A DNA stretch of 64,000 nucleotides from Edaphochlamys debaryana. Taxonomy: Eukaryota > Chlorophyta > Chlorophyceae > Chlamydomonadales. Each line of letters begins with the position of its first letter. Position 1 is the first letter of the stretch. This document shows, piece by piece, positions 12,548 to 24,440 of the stretch. A program made the position numbers and the translations under genes. Location: assembly GCA_016858145.1 (NCBI GenBank), contig JAEHOE010000001.1, positions 682,001 through 746,000 on the forward strand. The letters run 5' to 3'. Below the pieces are notes generated by a model that did not search any database, was not told where the DNA came from, and was given only the letters and a program-made list of their open reading frames with translations.

Positions 12548-13265
12548 ATGACCCAAGAGCGCAACCCGCCCGCAACATCAATTGCCGTCTACAGTCTGGT
12601 GCATCAAGTCACGCCCATGCTGTCCTTTTCCAACGAGAACGTCAAGGCCACCACGGCGCCCGTGGACAAGTCCGGGGCCAAGGAGGGCTCCGTGCCCTCC
12701 AACCCCGGCTTCGGCGCCCCTGATGACGTGGAGCTGCCCGACGAGCGGTACATGCTGGCAGGTGCGCCTGGGGCAAAGGGGCTGCATGCATGCGGGGCCG
12801 GGGGCACACCGGCCACAGGTGCTGACCGCAGACCACGGCGCTATGTTCACTGGCCTAGCCGGGTCGCTCACTCCGGACAAGCAGACGCGCGGACTGCTGT
12901 ACGGACTGCTCCCTCCTGCTCTTCCTGCCAAGTGCGTGTCACAAGAAGACTCCCCTCTCCCACCGCTGTCCATCGCAGGCTACGTCTCCCTGGCCGCCAC
13001 GGTGACTGCCATCGAGATGGCGCTGCCGGCCTTCGCCTGGGACACCCCCGCGGCCGTGGGCCTGAGCGTGCTCAAGGCCGTGTTCCTGGTCCTGGCGGTG
13101 GGCTCCTGGCCCGCACTGGTGCTCTACCCCTACGAGGCCACCAAGCAGCGGCCCGAGTCGCGGAAGCAGGCGGTCATCTACTTCCAGAACCAGCTGGGCG
13201 GCGGCGCTGGGCAGGAGGTCGTGGCGGCCAAGGCGCCGGCGGTGGCGCAGGTGACGGCCAAGTGA
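12548..13265 (+). CDS. Array gene copy 7: unknown two-helix membrane protein, intact
   Basis: Exon 1 is 12548-12761 and exon 2 is 12979-13265. It reads the same as copy 3. No copy-specific base was noticed. Confidence 0.6.
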
Positions 13266-14499
13266 GGGGGGAAGGGCGTGGGCAAGACGTGTTTGAGCTT
13301 ACTTGCGCGTGCGGAGTGGGGCGCTGGTGATGCTTTGAAGGGCCTGAGCAGTGCGCTTCACAGTGTTCGACGTGTATTTAGCAGAGCAAGGTCTAAGATG
13401 CATGCAGAAGTTTCGACGTGCGAACAAGAACAGGCAACGGCCTGAGCCTGGGAGGCACTAGGCTTGCAGATAGCAACACCGAAGACATCTTATGGCATGG
13501 TACTGGTACTAGGGGTGAAGATGGCAGAGCTGTGGTGTGCAACGCACTGTGATGGCAACACAAATCAAGTGGAGAGCGTGAATACCTATGACGCTGACGT
13601 AGACTCTGTACTCAGGACGCATTTCGTACATACAAATTTGCGAGGGAGAGTGGCGAGAAAGCAGGGCAGGACCGGCGGAGGCGCAGGCAGCGGGGCGCCC
13701 CAAGTGGGCACGGGAGGAGGCCTGGGTCATGGCGCGCTGCAAGGGGGGTCAGAGCATGTCTCTGGCCTCGAACAGGTCGGACTGCAAGGGTATGACCCTT
13801 GTGGAGAGTGTAATCATGCCCAGATTGCCCACTACCTGGTAGTGTCTCAGGTGCACGATCCGGCTCCAGACATCGTGCGCCTCCAAGCCCAGCACATAGT
13901 GTTGCTGACCCTAATGACTTGAGAGCACCCCTGGCGCTTCATCTTAGCAATGGCAGCAAAGCTCACGCACGAGTCTACATCTTTGGCGAGGCCGGCGGCT
14001 CTCAATTGCGCTCTCGTGCGCGCTGCGGGGGGCGCGGGCGGGGCTGCAGCTGCGGATGGAGGCGGAGGCGGAGGGTGCGGTGTTGCAGGATGAAGCGGGC
14101 GGGGTTCCCTTAGCCGCAGCTGCGGGTGGGTCCGGCCGGCTATGTCCAGGCCGAGGCGATTAGACGCCTGACCAGCGCATCACCTCGTGTAGTGGTTACA
14201 ACGGGTTGATGGCCGGGTGCGAGACCGCGTGCCGTGGTGAGGGCTGGTGGTGGAGAGGTTGACGGCTCCACGGAGCCACGCTCGAACATGGGGCCCCCTG
14301 GGGGGGACCACGGGGCTCAGCCCTTTTCCTGCCTTCGGGCAGCCACCCTTGCCATGTCTACGGTATTGCTACCGCTTCAATCCTTGTAGTCATGAAAACC
14401 AGCGTAAGACAGGAGTGCACTGAAAGACCAAGAATCTACGGGCTTGCGTTGTCAGCAAGCGCCGGGGGGCCTGGGCCTGCCTCCCCACCACCGAAACGC

Positions 14500-15217
14500 A
14501 TGACCCAAGAGCGCAACCCGCCCGCAACATCAATTGCCGTCTACAGTCTGGTGCATCAAGTCACGCCCATGCTGTCCTTTTCCAACGAGAACGTCAAGGC
14601 CACCACGGCGCCCGTGGACAAGTCCGGGGCCAAGGAGGGCTCCGTGCCCTCCAACCCCGGCTTCGGCGCCCCTGATGACGTGGAGCTGCCCGACGAGCGG
14701 TACATGCTGGCAGGTGCGCCTGGGGCAAAGGGGCTGCATGCATGCGGGGCCGGGGGCACACCGGCCACAGGTGCTGACCGCAGACCACGGCGCTATGTTC
14801 ACTGGCCTAGCCGGGTCGCTCACTCCGGACAAGCAGACGCGCGGACTGCTGTACGGACTGCTCCCTCCTGCTCTTCCTGCCAAGTGCGTGTCACAAGAAG
14901 ACTCCCCTCTCCCACCGCTGTCCATCGCAGGCTACGTCTCCCTGGCCGCCACGGTGACTGCCATCGAGATGGCGCTGCCGGCCTTCGCCTGGGACACCCC
15001 CGCGGCCGTGGGCCTGAGCGTGCTCAAGGCCGTGTTCCTGGTCCTGGCGGTGGGCTCCTGGCCCGCACTGGTGCTCTACCCCTACGAGGCCACCAAGCAG
15101 CGGCCCGAGTCGCGGAAGCAGGCGGTCATCTACTTCCAGAACCAGCTGGGCGGCGGCGCTGGGCAGGAGGTCGTGGCGGCCAAGGCGCCGGCGGTGGCGC
15201 AGGTGACGGCCAAGTGA
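14500..15217 (+). CDS. Array gene copy 8: last intact copy
   Basis: Exon 1 is 14500-14713 and exon 2 is 14931-15217. The coding part matches copy 3. Its downstream spacer carries the first difference of the right edge, a T-to-G change near 16027. The homogenised block therefore ends between this gene and copy 9. Confidence 0.6.
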
Positions 15218-16448
15218 GGGGGGAAGGGCGTGGGCAAGACGTGTTTGAGCTTACTTGCGCGTGCGGAGTGGGGCGCTGGTGATGCTTTGAAGGGCCTGAG
15301 CAGTGCGCTTCACAGTGTTCGACGTGTATTTAGCAGAGCAAGGTCTAAGATGCATGCAGAAGTTTCGACGTGCGAACAAGAACAGGCAACGGCCTGAGCC
15401 TGGGAGGCACTAGGCTTGCAGATAGCAACACCGAAGACATCTTATGGCATGGTACTGGTACTAGGGGTGAAGATGGCAGAGCTGTGGTGTGCAACGCACT
15501 GTGATGGCAACACAAATCAAGTGGAGAGCGTGAATACCTATGACGCTGACGTAGACTCTGTACTCAGGACGCATTTCGTACATACAAATTTGCGAGGGAG
15601 AGTGGCGAGAAAGCAGGGCAGGACCGGCGGAGGCGCAGGCAGCGGGGCGCCCCAAGTGGGCACGGGAGGAGGCCTGGGTCATGGCGCGCTGCAAGGGGGG
15701 TCAGAGCATGTCTCTGGCCTCGAACAGGTCGGACTGCAAGGGTATGACCCTTGTGGAGAGTGTAATCATGCCCAGATTGCCCACTACCTGGTAGTGTCTC
15801 AGGTGCACGATCCGGCTCCAGACATCGTGCGCCTCCAAGCCCAGCACATAGTGTTGCTGACCCTAATGACTTGAGAGCACCCCTGGCGCTTCATCTTAGC
15901 AATGGCAGCAAAGCTCACGCACGAGTCTACATCTTTGGCGAGGCCGGCGGCTCTCAATTGCGCTCTCGTGCGCGCTGCGGGGGGCGCGGGCGGGGCTGCA
16001 GCTGCGGATGGAGGCGGAGGCGGAGGGGGCGGTGTTGCAGGATGAAGCGGGCGGGGTTCCCTTAGCCGCAGCTGCGGGTGGGTCCGGCCGGCTATGTCCA
16101 GGCCGAGGCGATTAGACGCCTGACCAGCGCATCACCTCGTGTAGTGGTTACAACGGGTTGATGGCCGGGTGCGAGACCGCGTGCCATGGTGAGGGCTGGT
16201 GGTGGAGAGGGTTGACGGCTCCACGGAGCCACGCTCGAACATGGGGCCCCCTGGGGGGGACCACGGGGCTCAGCCCTTTCCCTGCCTTCGGGCAGCCACC
16301 CTTGCCATGTCTACGGTATTGCTACCGCTTCAATCCTTGTAGTCATGAAAACCAGCGTAAGACAGGAGTGCACTGAAAGACCAAGAATCTACGGGCTTGC
16401 GTTGTCAGCAAGCGCCGGGGGGCCTGGGCCTCCCCACCACCGAAACGC

Positions 16449-16955
16449 ATGACCCAAGAGCGCAACCCGCCCGCAACATCAATTGCCGTCTACAGTCTGG
16501 TGCATCAAGTCACGCCCATGCTGTCCTTTTCCAACGAGAACGTCAAGGCCACCACGGCGCCCGTGGACAAGTCCGGGGCCAAGGAGGGCTCCGTGCCCTC
16601 CAACCCCGGCTTCGGCGCCCCTGATGACGTGGAGCTGCCCGACGAGCGGTAAATGCTGGCAGGTGCGCCTGGGGCAAAAGGGGCTGCATGCATGCGGGGC
16701 CGGGGGCACACCGGCCACAGGTGCTGACCGCAGACCACGGCGCTATGTTCACTGGCCTAGCCGGGTCGCTCACTCCGGACAAGCAGACGCGCGGACTGCT
16801 GTACGGACTGCTCCCTCCTGCTCTTCCTGCCAAGTGCGTGTCACAAGAAGACTCCCCTCTCCCACCGCTGTCCATCGCAGGCTACGCCTCCCTGGCCGCC
16901 ACGGTGACTGCCATCGAGATGGCGCTGCCGGCCTTCGCCTGGGACACCCCCGCGG
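16449..16955 (+). pseudogene. Array gene copy 9: stop codon and 3' truncation
   Basis: Exon 1 (16449-16662) contains TAA at 16650-16652 where intact copies have a TAC tyrosine codon, ending the frame after 67 residues. The intron has one extra A. Exon 2 begins at 16881 with a Val-to-Ala change and similarity stops at 16955, so the second helix and tail are missing. Several further substitutions lie in the leader (for example near 16186, 16210 and 16280), which fits an edge copy that has escaped homogenisation. Confidence 0.9.
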
Positions 16956-18208
16956 ACACCCCCGCACGAGTCATTGAGCCCAGAGCAGCCCGTGGGGGCG
17001 GCAGAGCTGTTCAGGCGACCGGGGCGGACAGCACGCAGCATGTGACAACGCAGCGGCAGCGCCGCACGGTATGCATGCTTCACCCTATCAGTAGCAACAT
17101 CGTCATCTCGTGCATCGGTGCGCAATGGACAGCTCTGGAAGACGCCCCACCACAGTCATGCTACCCAGGTAACCCAGCGCTTGGCAGCTCTGTCAATACC
17201 GCTACCACATGCGGTGCCGACACAGCACCGTCGCCGCTGGCTGACAAAGCAAGCGCCCCCAGTGGAAATACGCACCTAGGCTTGCCCAGTGCTCAGGCCC
17301 GCCGCTTGGGAACAAGTCCTCGGAGCAGCCGATAACTACCGCAGCATTCAGACTTCGCAGTGCACCAAAGACAGACAGTGCACCCAGTGCACTGTGTAAA
17401 ACAGTGCCTCGGCCCCCCAACGAAGGCACAGGACAGGGGGTCTGTCCGGCAAGGCCCAAGCCGGCCCTAACAGTCAGACTAAGCTCACCAAGTCGCCATC
17501 GGGCAAGCGAAGGATTGAAGCGAGTGCAGACATGAAAACCAGCGTAAGACAGGAGTGCACTGAAAGACCAAGAATCTACAGGCTTGCGTTGTCAGCAAGC
17601 GCCGGGGGGCCTGGGCCTCCCCACCACCGAAACGCATGACCCAAGAGCGCAACCCGCCCGCAACATCAATTGCCGTCTGCAGTCTGGTGCATCAAGTCAC
17701 GCGCATGTTGTCCTTTTCCCAACTTTGAAGGCCGCTAAGTCCTGAAGCCAACTTGTGCAGAGTCTGAGCCGAGACAATAATAATACGTGGTTACCTGCGC
17801 AAGCCCCTTGCAACACGACAAGTAAGTGCGCCCAAGCATGGTCCCAACCCACCGGGCCACCGACGCTGCGCACGAGACTAGCCCCCCAGTAATGGTCCGA
17901 ACTTCAAGGAAGGTAGAACTTAAAGTGCACCCACTCAGTGCCCTCGGATGAGGTGTACTCCTCCCTGTCCCGCAAATTTCATGCCGCACCAAGCAAACCA
18001 GCCTTCCAACTGAAAGCGCGGTCTGACAACGAGGCTGTGGACATATGGCATTCGTGAAGCAGTGTGGCAAAGTGTGGAGCTCGGTTGTTGTCATGCAAGG
18101 TGTCTATGAACTCAAAACTTGCCAAAGCTTTGCAGGCCCGGCACAAAACCCGCGTCCGCGTAAGACTGGTCAATGCACAGTCCATGCGCACATACCCTGC
18201 AGGGCCGG
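16956..18208. other. Array-flanking intergenic DNA
   Basis: Apart from the orphan fragment at 17531-17719, I see no gene, RNA or repeat here. It separates the array from the 3' end of the cyclase gene, whose 3' UTR presumably lies in the right part. Short open frames on both strands have no splice support or recognisable content. Confidence 0.6.
17531..17719 (+). pseudogene. Orphan fragment of the array unit
   Basis: About 189 bp match the unit from the leader ATG region into the start of exon 1, with several substitutions. It lacks the GCCT insertion, like copies 1, 2 and 9. It lies 575 bp beyond the array edge and has no open gene. It is likely a remnant of a former further copy. Confidence 0.9.
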
Positions 18209-21200
18209 TCACGCCGCACTGGCTTCCGATACCCTCTCGAACGGGTCACCCGGCGGCCTGAGCATGTAGGTCTGCAGCACGCCCTTGCCCTTGGCCTGCG
18301 GGGCGATGGGAGGTATGGGCGCGGACGGCAGCGTTAGCAGTGTCAGGGCGCGGATAGACTGACAGCTACCCTGGATACTAACAATCGGCTTGTGCGTGAG
18401 CCCAGCTGCCTCCCGCGGTGCCCAGCGCAGTAAGCCCGGGTGCGAGCTCAGCGCCTCACCTCCACTCCGCCCGTGGGCTCCCAGGCCTCGCTGGGCACCA
18501 GGTCCCGTGTGGCCTGGCTGACGTGGATGGCGCCCGCAGCCCCCGTGCTCTCCATGCGGCTGGCGGTGTTTACAGTGTCGCCGAAGAGGCAGAAGCGGGG
18601 CATGCGGGTGCCCACCACGCCGCTCATGGCAGGGCCGCTGTGGATGCCCACGCGCAGGCGCACCGGCTCGCCCGTGGTGGGTAGGCGCACGGCGGAAGCG
18701 GCGCGCAGGACAGCCTTGGCGAACTGCACGGTGCGCACTGCGTGCCTCGGGTCCACATCGTCCGACCGCACCGTCACCGCTCCGGTCTCCTCGTCCACCC
18801 GCATCAGCCCGCCAGCCACCATGTAGCAGTCGCCGATGGTCTCCACCTTGTACACGCCGAACGCATCCAGCATGGCGTCCAGGCGCGTGTAGAGGTCGTT
18901 CAGGAACGCCATCACTGTGGCGGGCTTGACCACGCCGCACATGGCCGTGAAGCCCTGAGGTGCGAGGCAGAACGCGGTCAACTGCATAGCCCTCTTTGCA
19001 CCTGCAGCGCGGGATCAAGAGCAACCGCTGCAGCCCTCACGAGCAACTGCCCCCATCCTCCACCACCCTCGGCCCGCACCTGGATGTCGCAGAAGAGAAT
19101 GGTGAGGGCGGAGTGCGAGGTGGCCAGGTGCAGGAACGTGTCGCCAGTGATGGGGAGGGCTGCTCCGGGGACGGGAAGCGGGTTGCCCCCAGCCGAGGTC
19201 GCCGTGGGCAGGCCTGCAGCTGCGGCTGCATCAGCCGCCGCGGCTGCCAAGCCCTGGATCGTCGGTCGAGCCATGAGGGCTGGGGGTAGATCCTCTTCTT
19301 CCTCGTCTTCCACGTCCCGGTTGGCCGCTGCCATCACGGCAATGTGCTCCAGCACTGCGGAAAGGGGCAGCAGAGGGGGTTCCGTGTAAAGTCCTGTGGC
19401 CTAGGAGGGGAGTGACAGCATGCGCTTTCTCGCGGCCTCCCGCCCCACCGTGTGCCGGGAAGATCGCCTCCAGCAGTGCGTGCTCCGCCTCCATCACTCG
19501 GGCCAGCTGCTGCTCAGCCCACACGCGGGCGCTCACGTCGTGCTGCGGAGAGGGGCAGCCGTTGAGGGGTCATGTAGGCGTGTCAGAGGGGGCAAGAGGC
19601 CAGGAGGATGAAGCACGTCTAGGCAGAACAACATTTCCCGCACCTCACCTGCAGCTCCGCACCTCCCCGTAACCCTCACCGATCCTCCTTCCCACCTGTG
19701 TCACCAGCACCAGCCGCTCGCCGGTGGCAGGGTGCGCCAGGCCGCTCATGCACACCTCGTGCCAAACGTCCAGCCCGTCAGCCACCTCCGTGCCGAACTC
19801 GGTCTCCGGCTCGCTGTCCCCAGCCGTCGCCCGCTGGCCCCCCACGCTCAGTCCCGCCAGCGTGACGGCGCTGCTCATGTCCAGGGTGCCGCCGCCGCCG
19901 CCGCCCATCGACCGCCGATGCCCTCGGGGAAGCCCCGCGCCCCGGCCTCCCGCCGCGCGCCGCCTCGCCGCTACGCTCGGGCGCTCGTGGTCCCCGGCCA
20001 CACTGCGGCGAGGCTCCGCCTCCTCCACCACCTCCAAGCCGGCGCCTGGCCTGCCGGGGCGGCCGTCGGGGCCCGTGAGGGGCCCCGAGGAGGTCGTGGA
20101 CACCGTGAAGCGGCCGGACGGCGCGGGCGGGCCGAGCCCGCCTCGGGACGAGCCGGGCCTGGTCTGGGCCTCGCCCGCAAAGACGAGCGAATGGACGTGG
20201 ACGGGCTGGGCGTCCGACGTGGCTCGTGACTGGACGATGGACGTACCCGGACTGGCGCAGCACCCGGGCGCCAGCACCCCGCCCTGCGCGTGCTCCCTCG
20301 TCGGCAGGCTGGAGGCCGAGGAGTCGTCGCTGCCGGGTATGGGGTCCAGGGCGAGCATGGAGCTTCGGTCAACCCCCCAGGGGCGCGCGTTCGCCTGGCC
20401 CAGGTTGACGGGGGAGCTGCCGCTAGTCCCTGGGCCCAGCCCGGAGCGCCCACGCGGACTCCCGCCGTGGCTTCCGCCCATTCCAGCACCGGCGGCTGCC
20501 AGCATGCTCTCCAGCACCAGGGGTGGCACGCCCGGGTCGGAGCCGCTGCCGCCCGCAACCGATAGCGCCCGCACCGCTGAGTTGCGGGAGCGCGTCGGGC
20601 CGCGTGTGGTGGCGGCCCGGGAGGCCAGCTCCAACATGCGGGGGAGGGCGCCCAGGCTGCCCACGGGTGGGGACCCGGCTTGGCCGTTGCCGAGGAGGGC
20701 GAAGGTGCCGACGCTGGCCACGCGCGAGGGCGGGCCGTCCTCCGGGGCGGCGTCGGACTGAGACCAGTGCGCGTGCTGGGCATCGACCTCGGACTGCGTG
20801 CTGCCGCTGCGCGGTGGGACGAGCATCTCGGCCGAGCGCCGCAGCCACAGCCCCGCCGGTGGCTGGTCCACTGCGGGTAGGGGGGCGGGGAAAGGAGGGC
20901 CAAAGGAACAGAAGGTGAGGCATGCTGCCTGCAAGTTCCTGCCCACGTGGCTTCTGCACCAGAGCGCTCCAACAGCTTACATGCTTGCTTGCAGACAAGG
21001 AGCCCCGGCCCTTCACAGCCCGATGGCGTGCAGGCTTATGCCCATCAAGCCTCACCCAGAGTTGGCGCCACGCAGGGAGAGGACGTCCCCCGCATCGCCC
21101 GGGTGCCGGTCATGGGGGAAACAGGCTTGGCGAGCTGCAGCACGGGGGTCGCCGAGGAGTACAACCCGTCCTGCGGCGTGCCGGGGCTGCCCGACATGGG

Positions 21201-24200
21201 GCTGGCGTCGATGCCACCGGCTACCGACCGATGGGCGTACACGTGCCGCGGGCGGGGACCCGGCAAGGGGCTGGAAGGCACGCTCCCGCCACCTCGCCCG
21301 GCCGGCCGGACCGGCCCCCAGCCACTAGCGGAAGGGCCTCCGCCGGCGCTGCCGGCGTCGGTTCCGTAGGCAGCGCTCCCGGCCAAGCTGTCCTGCGTCG
21401 ACGCGCCGCCGGGCCCGGCCGCAGATGCGGACGGCTCGGAGCCCCCGCGGAAGGCGAACGCGGAGGGGCCGCTGCAGCCGCCCCCGTTGTGATGGCCCCC
21501 GCCTCCATGGTGGCCCCCGTCCCCGCCCCCGCCCCGGCCGAAGCTGGCGGCCATCATCCGCCTCATGCTGGCCGCCAGGTAGCTGCCCACGCGGCCCCCG
21601 CCAACGCCACCCGGTGGCGGGTCGGATGCAAGAGCAGCCGCGGACAGGGCGCCGGTCTGTGTGGAGGGCCCAGAGGGCCCCGCTTCGGACTCGTCGGCGA
21701 GCGCTCCCGAGCCGGTGCCGTCCGCGCCTGGGGGCGGGAGCGTGGGGACCTTGCGCACCGGCTTGCGGCCGCGGTTCTGGACCATGGCCGCAAAGCCCGA
21801 GGTGCTGAGGGCGTCGATCAGGGAGGGCGCCGAGGCCTGGGGCCCGCCGGGGAGGTGAGACGGGCTCCGCTTGAGCGGCTGGGCTCCCTGCTTGGACCCC
21901 CGGCGCTTCTCAGCTCTGCGCCCCTCCTGGGCCTGGGCCTGGTCCTCCTTCCCCTCCGCCACCGCCCCGGCGGCGGTCCGGCTGCCGCGCAGCCCGCGCA
22001 GGGACCATCCGCCCCCCTGCTTGGCCGGCTTGCCGCCTTTCGCCTTGTCCTTGCTGCCCGCCGTCCCAGACTCGGGCCGAAGTTGCAGGTTACTCGCCCC
22101 TGGCCCTGCCCCGCCGCCGGCACGCGACTGCCAAGCTGCGTGTGGGTTTACGCCCACCGCAAAAGACATGGCGGACCGCTCGGGCCGGGGCATGGCCGCA
22201 GCCAAGGAGGAGATTCGGACGGTGTGGCTGACGGCTCGGGTCGTGCCGTCCGGTCCCAGCGCAAAGGGGCTGGCGAATGCCGAGCCGCCCATGAAGAGCG
22301 AAGCGGCCGTGGAGGCGGAGGCCTCCGAGGGCGAGGCCGAGACCAGCGGCGGGGGCGGACGGAGTGGCACTGCCACGTCACTGAACGACACCTGCGACCG
22401 AGGAAGGAGGATGGGGAGAGGTTTCAACTGTTCCAACCTCCATGCCCACGTGTTGGATCGAGACCCCGGCAGCCTTTCCCGCCACGCTCTGTCCCCTCCT
22501 CTCCACTCACCTGGGGTTTGAGCTTCCGGGGCCCGACGGGCCCTGCCGCCCCTCCTGCCCCTCCTGCCTCAGTGCCCGCAAAACTGACGCGACCGCCAGG
22601 AACTGGGCTGGCAGCGGCAGCCTCGGCAGGCTCGGCAGCTGCTGCAGTTACTGCCGGAGCACCTGCGGCTGTCGAGGCGTCTGGGGCGCCCTGGTCTGCG
22701 AAGCGCACCCCCGGAATGGAGCTGCGCCCGTGCGCCGACTGCAGCCGCGGCCCGGGCGACTGCGGGCGCAGCGCGCTCGAGGGCAGCGTGCGGCTGGCGG
22801 CGCTACCCCAGCTGTTGCCTGCGCCCGTGGGGATCGTGAAAGCCTCCTGCGAGGCCAGCGCGTCTTCACGTGGCGGCCGGGGCGGCGACAGGGCGGGCGA
22901 GTCCGGGCCGCGGGCCCCCGCCTGGCCTTGCGCACGGGCCGCGCTCAGGCGGCTGCGGGACGGCCCAACCTGAGATGCGCTGACGCGCTCGGTCTGGGTT
23001 TCCTCAAACGTGGGGTTGGACATAATCTTGACCCCCTGCACCTGGTGCAAGGAGCCGCCCCCCGACGCGGCCTCCGCCTCGGCAAAAGCCTCTGCCGCCG
23101 CTGCGCGTGCCGCGGCCTTGGCCGCTCGGGCCGCCAGGTTCGCCCGCTGAATCACGCTCGCCGCCGCCACGGCCGCAGACATGGGTGAGACTGCGACGTT
23201 GGCGACTGAGTTGCCGCCGGCGGTGAGGGGCCGCCGGGCCGAGGCGCTGCGGCTGGGCGCGCCCTGGCGTATGGCGGCCACCTCCCCAACGTTGGGCGCC
23301 GCTTGGCCGTGCGAGGACCCCGACTCCTCCGTCACGGGGCTGATATTCCCCGGCACGCCGCCGCCCTCCAGCCTGTCCGGGTTGTGCAGGCGCAGGCTGG
23401 GGTAGGCCAGAAGCTGCAGGGCCTGGCGGAGGGTGCCGGCGGTCCCGCCGGGCGTCGCCACGGTTTGGCACGACGGCGCAAGGTCCGTGAAGTCGGTCGA
23501 CATGCGGCCCATGCTGAGCATGGGCATGAGGGGCGTCAGGCCGGTATTCGTGGAGCCGCGTGTGCCGGGCCGGCTTCCGGCGCGGCTGCTGCTGCAGCGG
23601 CTTCCGGCCCTGCTCCCGGCCCTGCTCCCGGCTCGGCTCCCCGCCCTGCTGGCTGCCCGGCTCCCCGCCCGGCTCCCCGCGCAGCTGCCGCCACCGAAGA
23701 CGTGGACCCCGTAGGACTCTGCGGCCGTCGACACGCCCCCTTCTGTGCCTCCAAGGGAGGGGTACGCGTGGCCATAGTCGAAGGGGAGCTGGATGAGGCC
23801 TGAGGCGTGGACACACAGTCGAACGTGAGGTGTGACACAGGCCAGCCCCCCATACTCTACAGACCCCGTTGCTCCTTACCTCTCCACGTGAGACCGGCTT
23901 CAATGCGGCTCAGGGCGTGCGCGAGCGACGCGAGGTCGAGCGCGAACATCTTTTGCAACGTATCGAGGTCGTGTAGCCCTGCACCCTGAGCTGCCTCATT
24001 GCAGAGAAGTAGCTTGCCGGTGGACGCCTCATAAATAGCGGTTGCCGAGCTACCCTCGTCAACGATGCTGCGGTATAAGCGCAGGTCATCCTCCCCAGAA
24101 ACTGCGTTTTGCTTGTAACGAGACCTGTGCTGTCCATCACAGTCGTCGTCGTCGAGGGGCCAGCCTTCTAGCCTCACGCAGCCCCAGCCAAAGCAGCTCC

Positions 24201-24207
24201 AGACCAT
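18209..24207 (-). CDS. PAS-domain class III guanylyl cyclase
   Basis: Likely makes cGMP from GTP. Eight exons in consistent phase: 24207-23880, 23799-22511, 22391-21056, 20870-19696, 19542-19449, 19354-19080, 18954-18460, 18295-18209, giving about 1692 aa. Residues 20-120 look like the first part of a PAS fold ending in TWRGLIQLP. About residues 130-1350 are low complexity, including repeated GSRA units. Residues 1352-1376 (WHEVCMSG...LVLVTQ) look like the end of the PAS fold. A linker helix (HDVSARVWAEQQL, LLEAIFPAH) leads to the cyclase. Metal-binding Asp lie in FCDIQ (~1497) and IGDCY (~1541). Glu in KVETIGD (~1537) and Cys in RFCLFGD (~1621) are the guanine-selecting residues. Asn/Arg of VNTASR are present. 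No membrane segment is seen, so it is probably soluble. The start codon is the least certain part, because an upstream exon is possible. Confidence 0.85.
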
Positions 24208-24440
24208 GAGAGGGAAGCTCAGCCCGCAGCGGGCGCTCCAAAATCATCTAGTCTACGCAAGTTGGAGCGGGAGGCGGTGTCCCGTGCCACTGGACAAGCA
24301 GGCCATCCGAGGTCGGGCCGCGCTACGCGGCAGCAGGTCTCGCCAGGGCAGTGTCTGTGACGCACGAACGGTACTATATCTTGTGTGGTCGGCCCGTGCG
24401 TTGGGGCTGCACGCGGCCATCGGAGTTCAGTACGACGAAG
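24001..24440 (-). repeat. Cyclase 5' segment, source of an intronic duplicate
   Basis: These 440 bp cover the first ~69 codons of the cyclase and ~233 bp upstream. They recur at 26348-26787 in the same orientation with no indels and about six substitutions seen by eye. This copy is continuous with the rest of the PAS exon, so it is taken as the original. Confidence 0.95.

Larger units (their letters stand above)
1..16955 (+). repeat. Tandem array of a 1952-bp gene-bearing unit
   Basis: The unit repeats head to tail with a 1952-bp period (1950 bp across copy 2). For example, the sequence at position 1 recurs at 1953. About 8.7 units are visible and the array continues left of the window. Units 3-8 look identical by eye. 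Units 1, 2 and 9 lack a 4-bp GCCT present in the 5' leader of units 3-8. The last unit departs from the others from about 16027 onward and similarity ends at 16955. Each unit holds one two-exon gene plus about 1.2 kb of noncoding DNA with a TGTAA motif (for example 6001-6005). High identity, noncoding parts included, implies recent amplification or ongoing homogenisation. Assembly error cannot be excluded from one sequence. Confidence 0.97.

Noticed and set aside
1..16955. Array considered as a CRISPR, rDNA or satellite repeat
   Set aside because: The unit is about 2 kb, contains a spliced gene and lacks rRNA sequence. There are no short direct repeats with unique spacers.
19724..20761. 345-aa plus-strand frame opposite the cyclase
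   Set aside because: Antisense to exon 4 of the cyclase, whose frame continues in phase into the PAS end and catalytic exons. The plus frame is low-complexity only.
20922..22973. 683-aa plus-strand frame
   Set aside because: It is the complement of low-complexity cyclase exons 2-3 and crosses their introns without conserved content.
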